Source of the DNA: Eurosta solidaginis
Lineage: Eukaryota; Arthropoda; Insecta; Diptera; Tephritidae
Length of the DNA stretch: 64,000 nucleotides
Direction: 5' to 3'
Assembly: GCF_040869045.1 (NCBI RefSeq)
Contig: NC_090319.1
Coordinates: 262,896,897-262,960,896, forward strand
The position numbers were made by a program, and so were the translations under genes. Shown here piece after piece: positions 1 to 10,314 of the stretch (position 1 is its first letter; every line of letters begins with the position of its first letter). A model generated the notes under the pieces. That model was not told where the DNA came from. It saw nothing but the letters and a program-made list of their open reading frames with translations, and searched no databases.

Positions 1-290
1 ACTTCAGGACAGGTATGGCGAGCGGCTTGGATAGCAAGATTTTTATTCGTCGAAAGATTTCATTACTTTACAATTGACTACTAAGTCCAAGATAGCACTA
101 GTTGGCAAGAGTTATTCTTCCTTTGATTTCTAAGCTGACACTGTTTTTGCTGTTAATGCTGGTTCTCAAATAGACGATACCCTTCACAGTCATGAATTTA
201 TATCCGTCAATAGTGACGTGGATACCAAATCGCGGATGCGCCGATTTTTTCTTGGATGACAGCAGGTACGTCGTCTTGTCTCTTTTAGAT
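1..290 (-). mobile_element. RTE-type LINE fragment (copy D)
   Basis: On the minus strand this segment matches the better preserved RTE copy at 18884-19110: the TYLLSSK stretch, the Y-x-F-x-x-V-K-x-x-x-Y-L segment and the R-x-TLA/TLDN region occur in the same order. Stops and frameshifts make it a relic of the C-terminal part of the reverse-transcriptase ORF. It continues leftward out of the window, and its rightward limit is only approximate. Confidence 0.6.
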
Positions 291-410
291 TATTACAGAA
301 ATATTTTGGCTTAATTTGCAAATAGTTTTCGTTATCATTTCGGGACCTTTTTGGGATAATTTCAAGACTTTTTAGGGATTAATTTGAGACTACCTAAATA
401 AATAAAATAA
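291..410. repeat. Degenerate AT-rich 'gggacTATTTT' repeat, split by LTR element A1
   Basis: Short diverged units of the type CGGGACC-TTTTTGGGATAATTTC-AAGACTTTTT occur here and continue at 3690-3780 on the other side of LTR element A1. The same degenerate repeat style fills 11110-12220 and 14690-15100. No coding potential is seen. Confidence 0.5.
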
Positions 411-863
411 TGTAACGAATTTTGGGGAATTCTGCTTATTTTCAACCTTCTGCTAACGTTCGAATCGCTAAACTGTTGAATAAATCACTCCAATATTCGG
501 TATTGCAAAATCGTTTTTATTAGACTACGTTGGGAGTAGTACAATTATACTGATTCCTCAGCTTGCGTTGCTTTTGTACTCTCAGTTTTCTCGTTCATCC
601 ATTTCTTCTAAGATCTAGTTACTTCGCGAACTTCGTGCTTTGTTACCAGCCATATATGTACATGTATATATGTGAGTACTACTTCGGCTGATGATTACAT
701 GCGTTTGTGAGTATCTCTCCGCTGCCTTGTATATAAGTGTGTACATGATGATTGATTTGATGTACTAAAGAGTGGCGGCATACTTTATTGTTGTTGTACC
801 TTTATTTACTTAGTATCAGATTAGTGATGTGAGTATCATTTAGTGATGCTAACATTCGTCACA
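411..863 (-). repeat. 3' LTR of element A1
   Basis: 453-bp repeat closely resembling 3244-3689, the two differing by scattered substitutions and small indels. On the minus strand it begins TGTGACGAATGTTAGC and ends CGTTACA. The purine-rich tract GGTGGAGGGCAG lies immediately upstream of it (minus strand, 864-877) and fits a polypurine tract for plus-strand priming. Confidence 0.88.
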
Positions 864-874
864 CTGCCCTCCAC

Positions 875-1171
875 CTAAGTCTGATCGTCCCGACCAGACG
901 AATCTCTCGATCTTACCGCTGCTGGCCTCTCCGAATGCACTATCCTTCTATTTCGTGGTTTCCCAATGGTTTGTATGCGGTAGATGATATCACTGATCCT
1001 CTTCGCACCTTTGTACGGGCCTTCCCAACTGCACCAAAATTTGGATTGAACACCATTCCGCCGGTGATGGTTGTATAGGAGTACCAAATCTCCCTCCAGG
1101 AAACCTTCCGAATTATTTTTCTTGTCGTACCTGTTTCATCCTACTACCCATTATCCCGGACCGTTCTCTTA
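875..1171 (-). pseudogene. Integrase C-terminal fragment of element A1
   Basis: The open stretch 1087-875 encodes a C-terminal tail with VQSKFWCSWEGPYKGAKRIS and IYRIQTIGKPRNRRIVH, which resembles the small DNA-binding or Tudor-like domain at the end of Gypsy integrases. Homology with the + strand segment 63760-64000 extends it to about 1171. It is directly adjacent to the protease linker, so the intervening pol domains have been deleted. Confidence 0.65.
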
Positions 1172-1389
1172 CACTATGTTGTTTGGCCAATGAACTACTT
1201 CTTTCCTTCGTTTTAGTGCGTCCATTTCGTTTTGTCAATGTTAGTGTTTCTCTCGCAGGTATCTTTGATTTTGCTTTGTTTGGCCCATTCGTTCCATCAA
1301 CCTTTACCCCGATCTACTGCTTTAGACTTTGGTGGTCTTTGTCGAATCGCCTCCACCAGCACTCGCTTACTGCTGAACCCTTTCTCCAA

Positions 1390-1771
1390 GCTGAAGTTGA
1401 GTGGTACATCCTAGTTGTTATAGCACATATTCCTCCATTGCATGTCGATCCTGATGTCTTGCTCAACTAAGAAGTCCACTCCCAGTATGACTTCATCTCC
1501 GCCACAACGAATTTGTGTAGAGCCGTGAACTTTCCAATTAAGACTTTACATTCACTTCTCCCTGGACTTGGTTATACTCGCCAGTGACCGTACGCAATCT
1601 TGCTCCAGGTAATGGCTTTACTCTCCTGTTGAACAAATCAAGTCGGATTAAGGAGTGAGATGCGCCCGTATCTACAGTCAGTACACGCTTCTTGCCATCC
1701 GCATTTCCTCTGATGGTAAGACTGCTCGATTGCCTTCCAATTTGTGATACAGAGATAACGGGCCATTCCAC
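1390..1771 (-). pseudogene. Retroviral-type aspartic protease of element A1
   Basis: The frame 1771-1538 contains TVDTGASHSLI, the aspartic protease active-site signature (D-T-G-A-S), preceded by a strand-rich segment (SSLTIRGNADGKK). In another frame the homology continues through VDFLVEQDIRIDM and PLNFSLE to about 1390, showing a frameshift. The protease would process the gag-pol polyprotein in intact relatives. The matching region of element A2 (48958-49330) carries DTGASLS. Confidence 0.75.
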
Positions 1772-1819
1772 AGCTGGAGCTAGCTCTCGATCTTTACATC
1801 TAACTCACTCTTGCTCATC

Positions 1820-3184
1820 TCATCCAGCTTTGTTCTTAAGACCACCCATGCTGTTGAAACCACTAGGATCAAGATCGCAATGACGTGCAATGTGACCTGG
1901 CTTCCCGCATTTGAAGCATTTGATAACTCTTTTACTCCGCTTTTGCGATCCTTTCAGTGCCTCCAATATTGTGTTCACCCAGTCTGGCCCTTCTACCTCC
2001 ACACGGCATGCTTTGAAAGCTGGCTTACATAGAAGCGATGCTGTTTCCTGAATCAGAGCATGTGATACCGTTTCTGTGAATGTAGGTTTTGGGTTTGTGT
2101 ATGTCGCTCGCTTCGTTTCGACATCCCGTATTCCATTAATAGAGCTCTGGATTTTTACCCTTTCGGTGTATTCCACGGGTGCGTCCGCATTCGCTAAATG
2201 TACCAGCCTTTCAACATCCGACGCAAACTCTTGCAATGTTTTACCAAGCTTCTGGAAGCGGTTCAGTAACTCCATTTGGTATATCTGTTTCCTATGCTCG
2301 GTTCCGTATCGCCTCTCTAGTGCGGCCATCAATGCTTCATATCTGTTCCGTTCGTACTCTGGGATGGTCTGTAAGATCTCAGCAGATGGTCCTTTCAAAG
2401 CCACTGACAATGCAGCAACTTTAACTTCGGCATTCCAGTTGTTCACTGCTGACATCTTCTCAAATTGAAGCTTAAATACCTGGAAAGGAACAGAGCCGTC
2501 AAAAGATGGAGTTTTTACCTTCGTATTGCTTGCTGAAACAACTTCGCGATTTAGTTGGAACTCCTGTATACGACCTCTCAAAGTATTCGCCTCGGCCTCG
2601 ATTTTTTCCTGAAACTGCGTTATTTTCTCGTCCATACGCACTTCGAGTTTTGATGATATACGCGCCTCTTGCCCTTCGAGTTGTACTGTTATGCGTGTAT
2701 CTTGTTCTTTCAGTTGTGTTTCCATCTTTGATGTAATCTGTGTCGACATTTCTGAAATACGCGTTTCTTGTGCTTTAACCTTCGATGTTATGCGTGTCTC
2801 CTGCGATTCCTGTTGAGATGACATTTGCGACGACATTTCTGAAATGCGTGCCTCCTGTGCATCCATCTTGGATGTCATACGTGTCTCCTGTGATTCCAGT
2901 TGCGATGACATTTTGATGAATATTTGTGATGACATTTCGGGCATTTGTGCCGATATTGCTGCTAATATCATGTTCAGGTCTGTGTTCGCCATTTTCTGTG
3001 GTGTTTCATTTTTCTCCTCCAATTTTGTTGTCTCATCGCCATCAAGATGAAAGACGTACTCTTCCACGTTAACTCCTTCTAATTCCATTGCCTGTAGTTC
3101 GAGTTTATTGCCGGTTATATTCAATCCACGGCTCTCCAACTCCTTCTTCAGTTGCTGGATCTTCAATCCTCTCCACTTTGCCAT
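1820..3184 (-). CDS. Gag polyprotein of element A1, 454 aa, SAP-like N-terminus
   Basis: An intact 454-codon frame starting 60 bp inside the 5' LTR. Residues 5-38 (LKIQQLKKELESRGLNITGNK) resemble a SAP DNA-binding helix-turn-helix; compared with A2 the copy lacks the RLRD stretch. Residues about 75-215 are a long coiled coil built of repeated S-Q/K-E-T-R-I-S-E-M units. Residues about 225-400 form a capsid-like region with SFDGSVPFQVFKLQFE, RYEALMAALERRYG and LQEFASDVERL. A zinc knuckle CFKCGKPGHIARHC (C-x2-C-x4-H-x4-C) lies near residue 430. In related elements Gag packages the RNA into particles. The intact frame suggests the copy is not very old, although pol is lost. Confidence 0.85.
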   Translation of the reverse strand: MAKWRGLKIQQLKKELESRGLNITGNKLELQAMELEGVNVEEYVFHLDGDETTKLEEKNETPQKMANTDLNMILAAISAQMPEMSSQIFIKMSSQLESQETRMTSKMDAQEARISEMSSQMSSQQESQETRITSKVKAQETRISEMSTQITSKMETQLKEQDTRITVQLEGQEARISSKLEVRMDEKITQFQEKIEAEANTLRGRIQEFQLNREVVSASNTKVKTPSFDGSVPFQVFKLQFEKMSAVNNWNAEVKVAALSVALKGPSAEILQTIPEYERNRYEALMAALERRYGTEHRKQIYQMELLNRFQKLGKTLQEFASDVERLVHLANADAPVEYTERVKIQSSINGIRDVETKRATYTNPKPTFTETVSHALIQETASLLCKPAFKACRVEVEGPDWVNTILEALKGSQKRSKRVIKCFKCGKPGHIARHCDLDPSGFNSMGGLKNKAG

Positions 3185-3243
3185 GTCCTTGTTGTACTCT
3201 GCAACTCTGTAATTTATTCAACAATTCCTCTTCTGACACCAAT

Positions 3244-3689
3244 TGTAACGAATTTTGGGGAATTCTGCTTATTTGCAACCTTCTGCTAACGTTGGAATCG
3301 CTAAACTTTTGAATTAATCACTCCAATATTCTGTATTGCAAAATGGTCTTTATTAGACTACGTTGGGAGTAGTACAATCATACTTCAATTCGCAACTAGT
3401 GGCGTGTTTTTATTTCTCGTTCATCCATTTCTCCGGAGGTCTAGTAACTTCGCGAACTTCGTGCTTGGTTACCAGCCATATATGTACATGTATATATGTG
3501 AGTACGACTTCGGTTGATGGTTACATGCTTTTGTGAGTATCTCTCCGTTGCCTTGTACGTATGTGTGTACATGATGATTGATTTGATGTACTCAAGAGTG
3601 GCAGCTTACTTTATTGTTGTTGTGCCTTTATTTACTTAGTATCAGATTAGTGATGTGAGTATCAGTTAGTGATGCTAATAGTCGTCACA
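3244..3689 (-). repeat. 5' LTR of element A1
   Basis: 446-bp repeat paired with 411-863. Just inside it (minus strand, 3225-3243) is ATTGGTGTCAGAAGAGG, the same sequence that follows the LTR of element A2 at 47426. It sits where a tRNA primer-binding site should be; I cannot name the tRNA. Confidence 0.88.
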
Positions 3690-3782
3690 ATAAGAACTAA
3701 TTTTGGGTAACATAACGGGTAAATTTTGGTCTGTTCAGGACTGTTTTCGTAGTTATTTCTGATTTTTAGACTTGATTTTTGT

Positions 3783-4127
3783 GACCGCCGTAGTCTGATG
3801 TTAGCGTGCACTGACTACCACACCAAAGATCCTGTGTTCAACGCCGGTGCAAAGCAATATCGAAAATCGAATTGTAAAAGGTTTTCTAAATTAGAAAAAA
3901 GGTTTTCTAAGAGGATCGTCCCAGGCGATGATACGGCAAGGACTCCGAGTGTATCTCTGCCATGAAAAGCTTCTGAGTTAAAATTCTATACCTTGCAGAT
4001 ACCATTCGGGGTCGACATAAAACATGTAGGTCACGCCCCGCCAATTTGTTTGAAAAAAAAAAAATTGGAAGAGAACCTTGGCCGGTTTCGGCGTTGCGCC
4101 ATCATCATTATTTTATTTTTTCCCCCC
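3783..4127 (+). mobile_element. tRNA-derived SINE, diverged copy
   Basis: The sequence runs parallel to the SINE at 13722-14084: a head related to TGATGTTAGCGTGC and a degenerate box B (GTGTTCAACGCC), then CTGCCATGAAAAGCTTCTGAG, CCTTGCAGATACC, ACATGTAGGTC and AATTGGAAGAGAA. Substitutions and small indels are frequent, so this is an old copy. It ends in a T/C-rich tail near 4127; no clear target duplication was found. Confidence 0.72.
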
Positions 4128-4518
4128 AAATTTCTGCCGTATTTGTATATACTATTCCATGTCAGTAGAAATATGGCCGAGATAACTGCAAAAAATGTGT
4201 GTGTCCCGCACTTTTTTTTAGTTAATCCTTCACCAATACTTTTGCCGCTACAAAGTAACTTATCGTTACAAAAAATTTTAATTACATGACTCTTATGACG
4301 ATAAGCTTTTGCTGTGAAAGCTGGCGCAGTTCACCCGCCCTAATGCCATGCACGTAATGCACACAAGCCGCAACAGAAAAAAAAATTGAATGCGGTTAAT
4401 TTGTAACACTAACAGTGTTTTTTTTTTTTTCTTTCTCTCCCACCTTGCACACATGTATAAGACTTTATTTGCTTTTAATCTTCGCATTTTCCCATACGTT
4501 CTTTTTTTGTTATTTCAG
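4128..4518. other. Intron sequence upstream of the TM1 exon
   Basis: AT-rich intronic sequence with homopolymer T and A runs ending in the splice acceptor. Short open stretches on both strands show no recognisable protein. Nothing else supported. Confidence 0.6.
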
Positions 4519-4676
4519 CGATGATGATATTTCATTCATTTTGCCATGGTGGCGTCAAGTGTTATGGACAATATTGTTTGGTTTTATGGTGATGGTAGCG
4601 ACTGGTGGAAATTTAATTGTCATATGGGTTGTTTTTACAACTAAAAGAATGCGCACGGTTACCAATTATTTTATAG
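4519..4676 (+). CDS. TkR99D: Tachykinin receptor exon: N-terminal end and TM1
   Basis: First recognisable coding exon of a class A neuropeptide GPCR resembling the fly tachykinin receptor TkR99D, a plasma-membrane receptor for tachykinin peptides. It encodes PWWRQVLW followed by TM1 with the family GGNLIVIWVV signature (Asn1.50), then the first intracellular loop RMRTVTNYF. The acceptor is TTATTTCAG ending at 4518 behind a T-rich tract, and the donor GTGAGT starts at 4677. The exon is 158 bp: one base completing a codon, 52 codons and one base of the next. That last base joins exactly to the next exon (V-N-L-S-I-A-D). The upstream exon(s) for the glycosylated N-terminus were not found in the 4.5 kb to the left and probably lie outside the window. 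Choosing TkR99D over TkR86C rests on remembered family sequence, especially the WWRQVLW and GGNLIV stretch. Confidence 0.93.
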
Positions 4677-5337
4677 GTGAGTTATTTATATTGACAGCAT
4701 AACGTCATTAAAAACGATATCGGTATTGTGAAATTTTTTTTTTAATTTAGTACATATACATATTATATTACACACAACAGCATTTAGTACCTTTGTTAAT
4801 TATATAATATTGCGTATCTTTTAAAATTTTGTAAGTGCTACTTTAAATATATGTAGTTCCCTGTAGGGTATTGTTTTAATTTTGATATTTGACTCTTTGA
4901 TATTTAAATGTGACAGTAGCGTTTCACAATTCATACATATGTATATAAAGTAGACCAGGTATCAGTTGTCTTGCTGTAATGTTAGCTTGCTTGAAAATAC
5001 TTCCGATCAATATATTTGTGTTGGCGTTATATTCCCGAAGCCTCTGATTTAACACAGAGCTGATTGTTAACAGGCATACAGCACTGATGACAGAAATTTC
5101 ATCAGCGCTCACCTGAGTTTGACTTACCGTGTTTCGGACTGCCAAGACAATTAGTTAATGTCCAGCAACCACACTAGTGATCACAATAAATATTTGGTTT
5201 CACCAATGGTTTCACCAAGGCTCCAAGGTTTAGATCGATCTCATTTGAAATTATATCGTTGCTGCGATTTTGCAACTAGCTTTCGCTATGTCACCATTAT
5301 TTTATTTTATGTGGTATCACAAAAGCCCTTCATGTTG
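4677..5337. other. Intron sequence, no gene recognised
   Basis: Follows the TM1 exon donor. AT-rich; a minus-strand open stretch at 5145-4924 has LREYNANTNI but matches no family I can name. It may be a transposon relic. Confidence 0.5.
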
Positions 5338-5745
5338 AAGATACAAGATATAATTTATCAGATATTAGATATATAATATAAGATATAAGATATAAGATAA
5401 AAGATATAAGATATAAGATATAAGATATAAGATATAAGATATAAGATATAAGATATAAGATATAAGATATGAGATATAAGATATAAGATATAAGATATAA
5501 GATATAAGATATAAGATATAAGATATAAGATATAAGGTATAAGATATAAGATATAAGATATAAGATATAAGATATAAGATATAAGATATAAGATATAAGA
5601 TATAAGATATAAGATATAAGATATAAGATATAAGATATAAGATATAAGATATAAGATATAAGATATAAGATATAAGATATAAGATATAAGATATAAGATA
5701 CAAGATATAAGATATAAGATATAAGACATAAGATATAAGATATAA
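5338..5745. repeat. 7-bp microsatellite, about 50 copies of GATATAA
   Basis: A nearly pure tandem array of the heptamer GATATAA with rare single-base variants (for example at 5470, 5537, 5701 and 5727). The left end is more degenerate. Because 7 is not a multiple of 3, all three minus-strand frames stay open and read a Y-I-L-Y-L-I-S heptad; these are artefacts of the repeat, not genes. Confidence 0.95.
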
Positions 5746-6361
5746 TGTAATAGTATTTATTCATTACAATGGTTGCTGAATATCATTTTTTTTTAAATGA
5801 TAGCCACAGGCGTTTAGAAACTCTACATACAACTCTACTACCATCGCTTCTACCGCGTTTTTAGCCAACTTAAGTCAGTACTATTGATATAAATGACACA
5901 TTCCATATCAGGTGCAAAAGCTGTTAAGGTCAGATGCAATCATATCTCCAGGTAACAAACGCTGAATGCTCTGCTCATTAGGTGTTTAATTGATATAAGA
6001 TATGATGGTATAGTCACTCCATGCATGCATTGGCTCTAGTTGGAGTAGTCATATAATCCCGTTCTTACATAGATTACACTTCTGAATTTAATTATCTGTT
6101 GACATTGGTGTCAAAACAACCGCAGTTCAGGTTGGAATGTAAACTTGCAACCCATTAGCACTTGGCTTTGGCCCCATTGCTAGGAAAATTGCCAGGCACC
6201 CAATTCTGCAATTGATGATAACTTTGTCCTTAAATGACCTAGACGAAGCAGTAGGGTGGGGAATTATTCTGAAGCACGGTTCTAGTGAAGATGTATATAT
6301 GCAAACCGAAGGCAACAGTATTTTGTCTAGAGTTTTGAGTTAGCCAATATTTAAGGCCAGG
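5746..6361. other. Intron sequence, no gene recognised
   Basis: Unique-looking intronic DNA between the microsatellite and an RTE insertion. A minus-strand open stretch (6315-6127) has no recognised homology. No repeat partner found in the window. Confidence 0.5.
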
Positions 6362-6372
6362 GTAGGCTTAAG

Positions 6373-6881
6373 CTATGCTACTTTGAAAAATAAAGTCCTG
6401 TCTCGGAAAACGAAAATCGTACTCTATAAATCACTTAGCGTACCCGTCCTGCTATATGGTGCAGAAGCGTGGACCATGACAACATCATATGGAGCGGATC
6501 TGGGAGTGTTCAAAAGTTCTTCGAAACATTTATGGACGCGTTGGCGATGGCGAGTACCGAAGAAGATTTAACGATCAGCTGTACGAGCTTTAAGCAGATA
6601 TAAACATAGTCCAGCGAATTAAAGCGCAACGGCTGCGCTGGATAGGCCATGTTATGCGAATGAGAGATGACGCTCCTGCTAAGAAAGTGTTTCTATGGGA
6701 GCCCGTCTACGGAAGCAGAGGAAGAGTGCGGCCCCACTCCGCTGGAAGGACCAGATGGAAGACGATTTAAGCTCCCTTGGTGTGACCAATTGGCGCCAGT
6801 TGGCAGAGAGAGGAAGCCACTGGCGCACCTTGTTGGACGGCCATAACCATTTAAACGATTAAGCGCCAATTAAGTAAGTAA
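6373..6881 (+). mobile_element. 5'-truncated RTE-type LINE (copy B)
   Basis: Carries the C-terminal end of an RTE-like ORF2 with frameshifts: VLSRKTKI, SVPVLLYGAEAWTM, then the QRLRWIGHVMRM and GRPH segments, a short 3' UTR and a TAAGTAAGTAAGT tail. It is flanked by an 11-bp duplication GTAGGCTTAAG at 6362-6372 and 6882-6892, which fixes the insertion edges. The truncated 5' end is typical of target-primed reverse transcription. The partner copies are at 18770-23259 (+) and 8494-9158 (-). Confidence 0.85.
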
Positions 6882-6892
6882 GTAGGCTTAAG

Positions 6893-8159
6893 TAAGTAAG
6901 TAGCCGTTCTGCTATTGCTACTCCTTCTGAAGGAAAAGTATCAGGATTCGTAATTTTATTATAAATGGTTTAAGTTACCCTTTTTGGATTATATTGAATC
7001 GTACGACGTGTCGTATGAGTAACTTTTTAATTTCCCTTAAAAAATTGGCTGACAGTGTATTAGCAGTGATAACAAAGATACGCGGGCTAACTTTTAAAAT
7101 GGGTTTCTGTTTATCATAGTTCCGGTTCTTCATGTGTCACTAATATTGTTGGTATATATTATTATTCTAATTCGCTTGTTATTAGCAAACAAACATTTGA
7201 TAGGCTTTGCCTATGCTGGAAGAGCATGACTTTGAATAAATGAAATATTGCATATAAATATATATGGTCACTCTAATGTGTATACATGTGCCCATATATG
7301 CACTTTCCTTCACATATTCTCAGCAAAAAGCATTTAGTACATAGGGCAAAATGTATATTTACTTTTCGGCATTCCTCCACTTAATTAATTTTCGTGCAAA
7401 TCAAAAGTTATATAATTATACCCACGTAAGTGCATACACCAAATTCAACAGTAATTCGAATTCGAAATAATTATCTTCATTTTTAGCACATTTAGACACG
7501 CACACACACACATTTGGCGCTTACGACAACATCACTTTTAATTTTCGAACTAAGCTGCGGTTTAGGTAAAACAAATTTCAGAAATTATATTTTATTTACA
7601 CATACATGCATACTAACCATGTATGTATGAAATTCATGTGTACACACATAAACACATATACACATATGCATATTTCGTGTCAAGGATAAAACCAAAGTTA
7701 ACAAACCGGTTAAATGGTACTTACAAGAATCGCAATGTCGAGCGGTTCCACACTTCACATTAAGTGCACACTCGTTACACACACACACACACATACACAC
7801 AGCTAAGCGATTTATAAAATGATAAAAACCAACTTTTGTAAAGCATACACGCGAATAACCTTTTACATGTTGAAAGGAATTTTAAAATTGTAAAATAACA
7901 TATAACACAAACAACAAAACTAACTTTGAAGATAAACTTGCAAAATTGTTAAGCAAGGTTAATGCGGAAATCCAATTTGCGCTGATATGTGGGTTTCCTA
8001 AAAAACTCAGAATTTCTTATCTATTCATTTAATACATTATGGGTTTCGTTAAATAAATATAACAAATTTTTATTTGCTTACACTGCAGCAGAAAACAAAA
8101 AAACAAACATTAATCGTATTACAAACTTACAGAGCTTACCGTATGTATAGGGAGAGTTT
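6893..8159. other. Intron sequence with CA-rich microsatellite patches
   Basis: AT-rich intron DNA; short (CA)n runs around 7498-7513 and 7779-7800 and ACACATA-type stretches at 7590-7680. No coding region or repeat partner recognised. Confidence 0.55.
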
Positions 8160-8493
8160 GGAATAGATAGCTATTTCAAGTTGTATATGAGAAAGATATG
8201 TTGTTCTGGACATTATTTTTTGATGCATGAACATATTTGCTCAGAGTATGAAGGAATACAGGGTGTAAGAGTAAGTGTATGTAGTAGCGCAATTCGGAAA
8301 CAATGTATGTATGTGATAGAGTTGATATGAACGAAACCTGACATCTAATCAGTTTATAGATATTAACGAAGACAGAACAAGAAACCGTTGATATATAGAG
8401 GAGAGAATGCAACGACAATGGATAAGAAGTAAATACGGAGGAAGAAAAAGAGAAGGAAGAAATAGAGCATTATAATCATGATTTTGATAATGA
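8160..8493. repeat. Repeat X copy 1, left part
   Basis: Diverged homologue of 42960-43255: shared landmarks are TTTTTGATG, a GTATGAAGGAATACAGGGTGTAA-like stretch and a GGAAGTAAAT block. The copy is interrupted at 8493 by an RTE insertion and resumes at 9159. No protein is evident. Family identity unknown. Confidence 0.5.
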
Positions 8494-9158
8494 TTACTTA
8501 CTTACGTGATTGGGGCAAACCGCTTAAACAATTATTGCTACCCGACAAGGCGCACCAAGGAAATTTAAATCGTTTTCCATTTGGCCATTCCGCCGGAGTG
8601 GGGGCTGCCCTCTTTCTCTGCTTACATAGGCGTGTTCCGATAAAAATACTTTCTTAACCGGAACGTCACCTTTCATTCGCATAACATGGCCTAGCCAGCG
8701 TAGCCCTGCGTTTTAATTCGCTGTACTATGTTGATGTCTGCGTAAAGCTCGTACAGCTCATCATTAAATCTTCCTCGGTACTCGCCATCGCCATAGCGTG
8801 GAGGTCTGTCAATCTTTCGAAGAACTTTTGCTCCAACATTCCCAGAGCCGCTTCAACTGGTGTTGTCATGGTCCATGCTTCTGCACCTTATAGCCGGATG
8901 CGTACGATAAGTGACTTGTAAGGCATGATTTTTGTTTTCCGAGAAAAGACTTTACCTCTCAATTGCCTACCTAGTCAAAAGTAGCATTTAGTGGCAAGAG
9001 TGATATTTCTCTCAGAGCTGATGGTGTTGTTTGTGTTAATGCTGTTTCCCAAATAAACGAAGTCTTACTATCGCAACAGTCTTTTACAATCATTACATGG
9101 CGTAAATGAGCTGACTCTTTCTTTCGTCAAGCCCATCCTTTCCGCTTCTTTTTCCGGT
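8494..9158 (-). mobile_element. RTE-type LINE fragment (copy C)
   Basis: Minus-strand relic whose 3' end has the ACGTAAGTAAGTAA tail at the left edge and the LRWLGHVMRMK-like, GRPH and TMTT-like segments in order, reaching the NNKCYFGLGRQL-like region near 8960 and about 100 bp beyond. Imperfect flanks TTTTGATAATGAT (about 8481-8493) and TTTTCGATAATGAT (about 9158-9171) suggest a decayed target duplication and place the insertion inside repeat X. Confidence 0.72.
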
Positions 9159-9930
9159 TTTCGATAATGATGTAGATGATTATAACGATGCGTATGGTTA
9201 TTGTCATAGTTGCGAAGCCAAAGCAAGACAAGAGAAGCCACGAAACGGAAAAGAACAGGAGGAAAAGGAAGATACAAAAAATGAGAGTAGGGAATGGAAA
9301 TTTTGGAGTTCAAACTCGAAGCCGGAACCGAAACAATGGCAATTTTTTCAATTTGTTATCGAAGTGTAAACGGTTTGTTATCGATTAGTTTTCGGTTTGC
9401 ATGTTACCGATATTTTGTCGTGTTATCGAGCAGCTATCAATTTATTAACGAATAAATTTCGAATACCTGTCAAATTTTATCAAAAAGTTATCGATCAGTT
9501 ATCAACGAAGTATCAGCATGTTATCGAAAAGTTCGTGATTTATCATAAAAAATTAATTGACAAGTAATCGCTATCGATTTATTATCAGCTTGTCACTGAA
9601 AATGTATTCAATTCATATCGATTTCGTAACCAAAAATTATCGCGTTGATAGCGGAATGTTATTGATATTCAGCCGACGTGTAATCGATTTGGTATTGACG
9701 ACACAACGGTTTGTTATGCAACAGATTACGAAAAACTTCAATACATAATCCATAACACATCTGTTGCCTATCGATAATAAGGCGATAAAAAAACCTATAA
9801 GAATTTCTCGACTCATAGTTTAGAAGCCGTAAGCAAACCGATAGCTCGACGATAACTGTTCCTTTCGATCATAAGCTGATAGTAAAGGAATAACTTATTG
9901 GTGACAGTTGTTGCCAACACGAAAGCAACA
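9159..9930. repeat. Repeat X copy 1, right part, rich in GTTATCGA
   Basis: Begins with ATAATGATGTAGATG, matching ACAATGATGTGGATG at 43275, then a purine-rich stretch and finally about 570 bp of degenerate units containing GTTATCGA/TTATCGAT in both orientations. The second copy at 42960-44490 has the same order. No ORF is convincing; the 70-aa open stretch at 9176-9388 is low-complexity and basic. Confidence 0.6.
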
Positions 9931-10314
9931 ATATATATGAGGCCATTCGAAGGCTTCTATGGCATAACGCCAAAACTTGTAGGATCAAGTACTAATCATA
10001 GCCATTCAAGGCAGAAGTGCTTCATTGAAAGCATCATCGGTCTCTGGTGATGGGTATGTACCTGAACCTCATGTAGAATTCGGGAAGTTTACGGTGTCGA
10101 ATAAGGCGTGGAGATCAAAGAACTGGGAAAGCCAATTGCCACTGCTACTATATTCGTGTTCGCTGCTGTATTATGTTCTTAATAAATACATACATATTTC
10201 ACATAAACATAGTATACTCTGTTTCACCATCTATTCGAAAATTCCTTTTAGCTCCTGTAGAACTCTCAATTGTAGCAATCAAATTAATTGAATATTCCAC
10301 TCTCCTCCATGCAG
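9931..10314. other. Intron sequence ahead of the TM2-TM3 exon
   Basis: Intronic DNA ending in the acceptor before 10315. No repeat or gene recognised; the open stretch at 10173-10493 is open only because it reads into the receptor exon. Confidence 0.55.

Larger units (their letters stand above)
411..3689 (-). mobile_element. LTR retrotransposon A1 (Ty3/Gypsy-like), internally deleted
   Basis: Complete insertion bounded by two similar LTRs (411-863 and 3244-3689), each beginning TG and ending CA on the minus strand, with a 4-bp target duplication ATAA at 407-410 and 3690-3693. Order on the minus strand is 5' LTR, primer-binding region, gag, protease, then an abrupt jump to the integrase C-terminal region and 3' LTR. 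Reverse transcriptase, RNase H and the integrase core are missing, so it cannot move by itself. Protease and gag suggest a Ty3/Gypsy relative; without the RT the clade is inference. Confidence 0.9.

Noticed and set aside
1183..1470. Plus-strand open frame over element A1
   Set aside because: Antisense shadow of the protease-integrase linker of A1, which is coded on the minus strand.
5330..5764. Three long minus-strand open frames of repeated Y-I-L-Y-L-I-S
   Set aside because: They are the three frames of a 7-bp microsatellite; openness follows from the repeat, not from selection.
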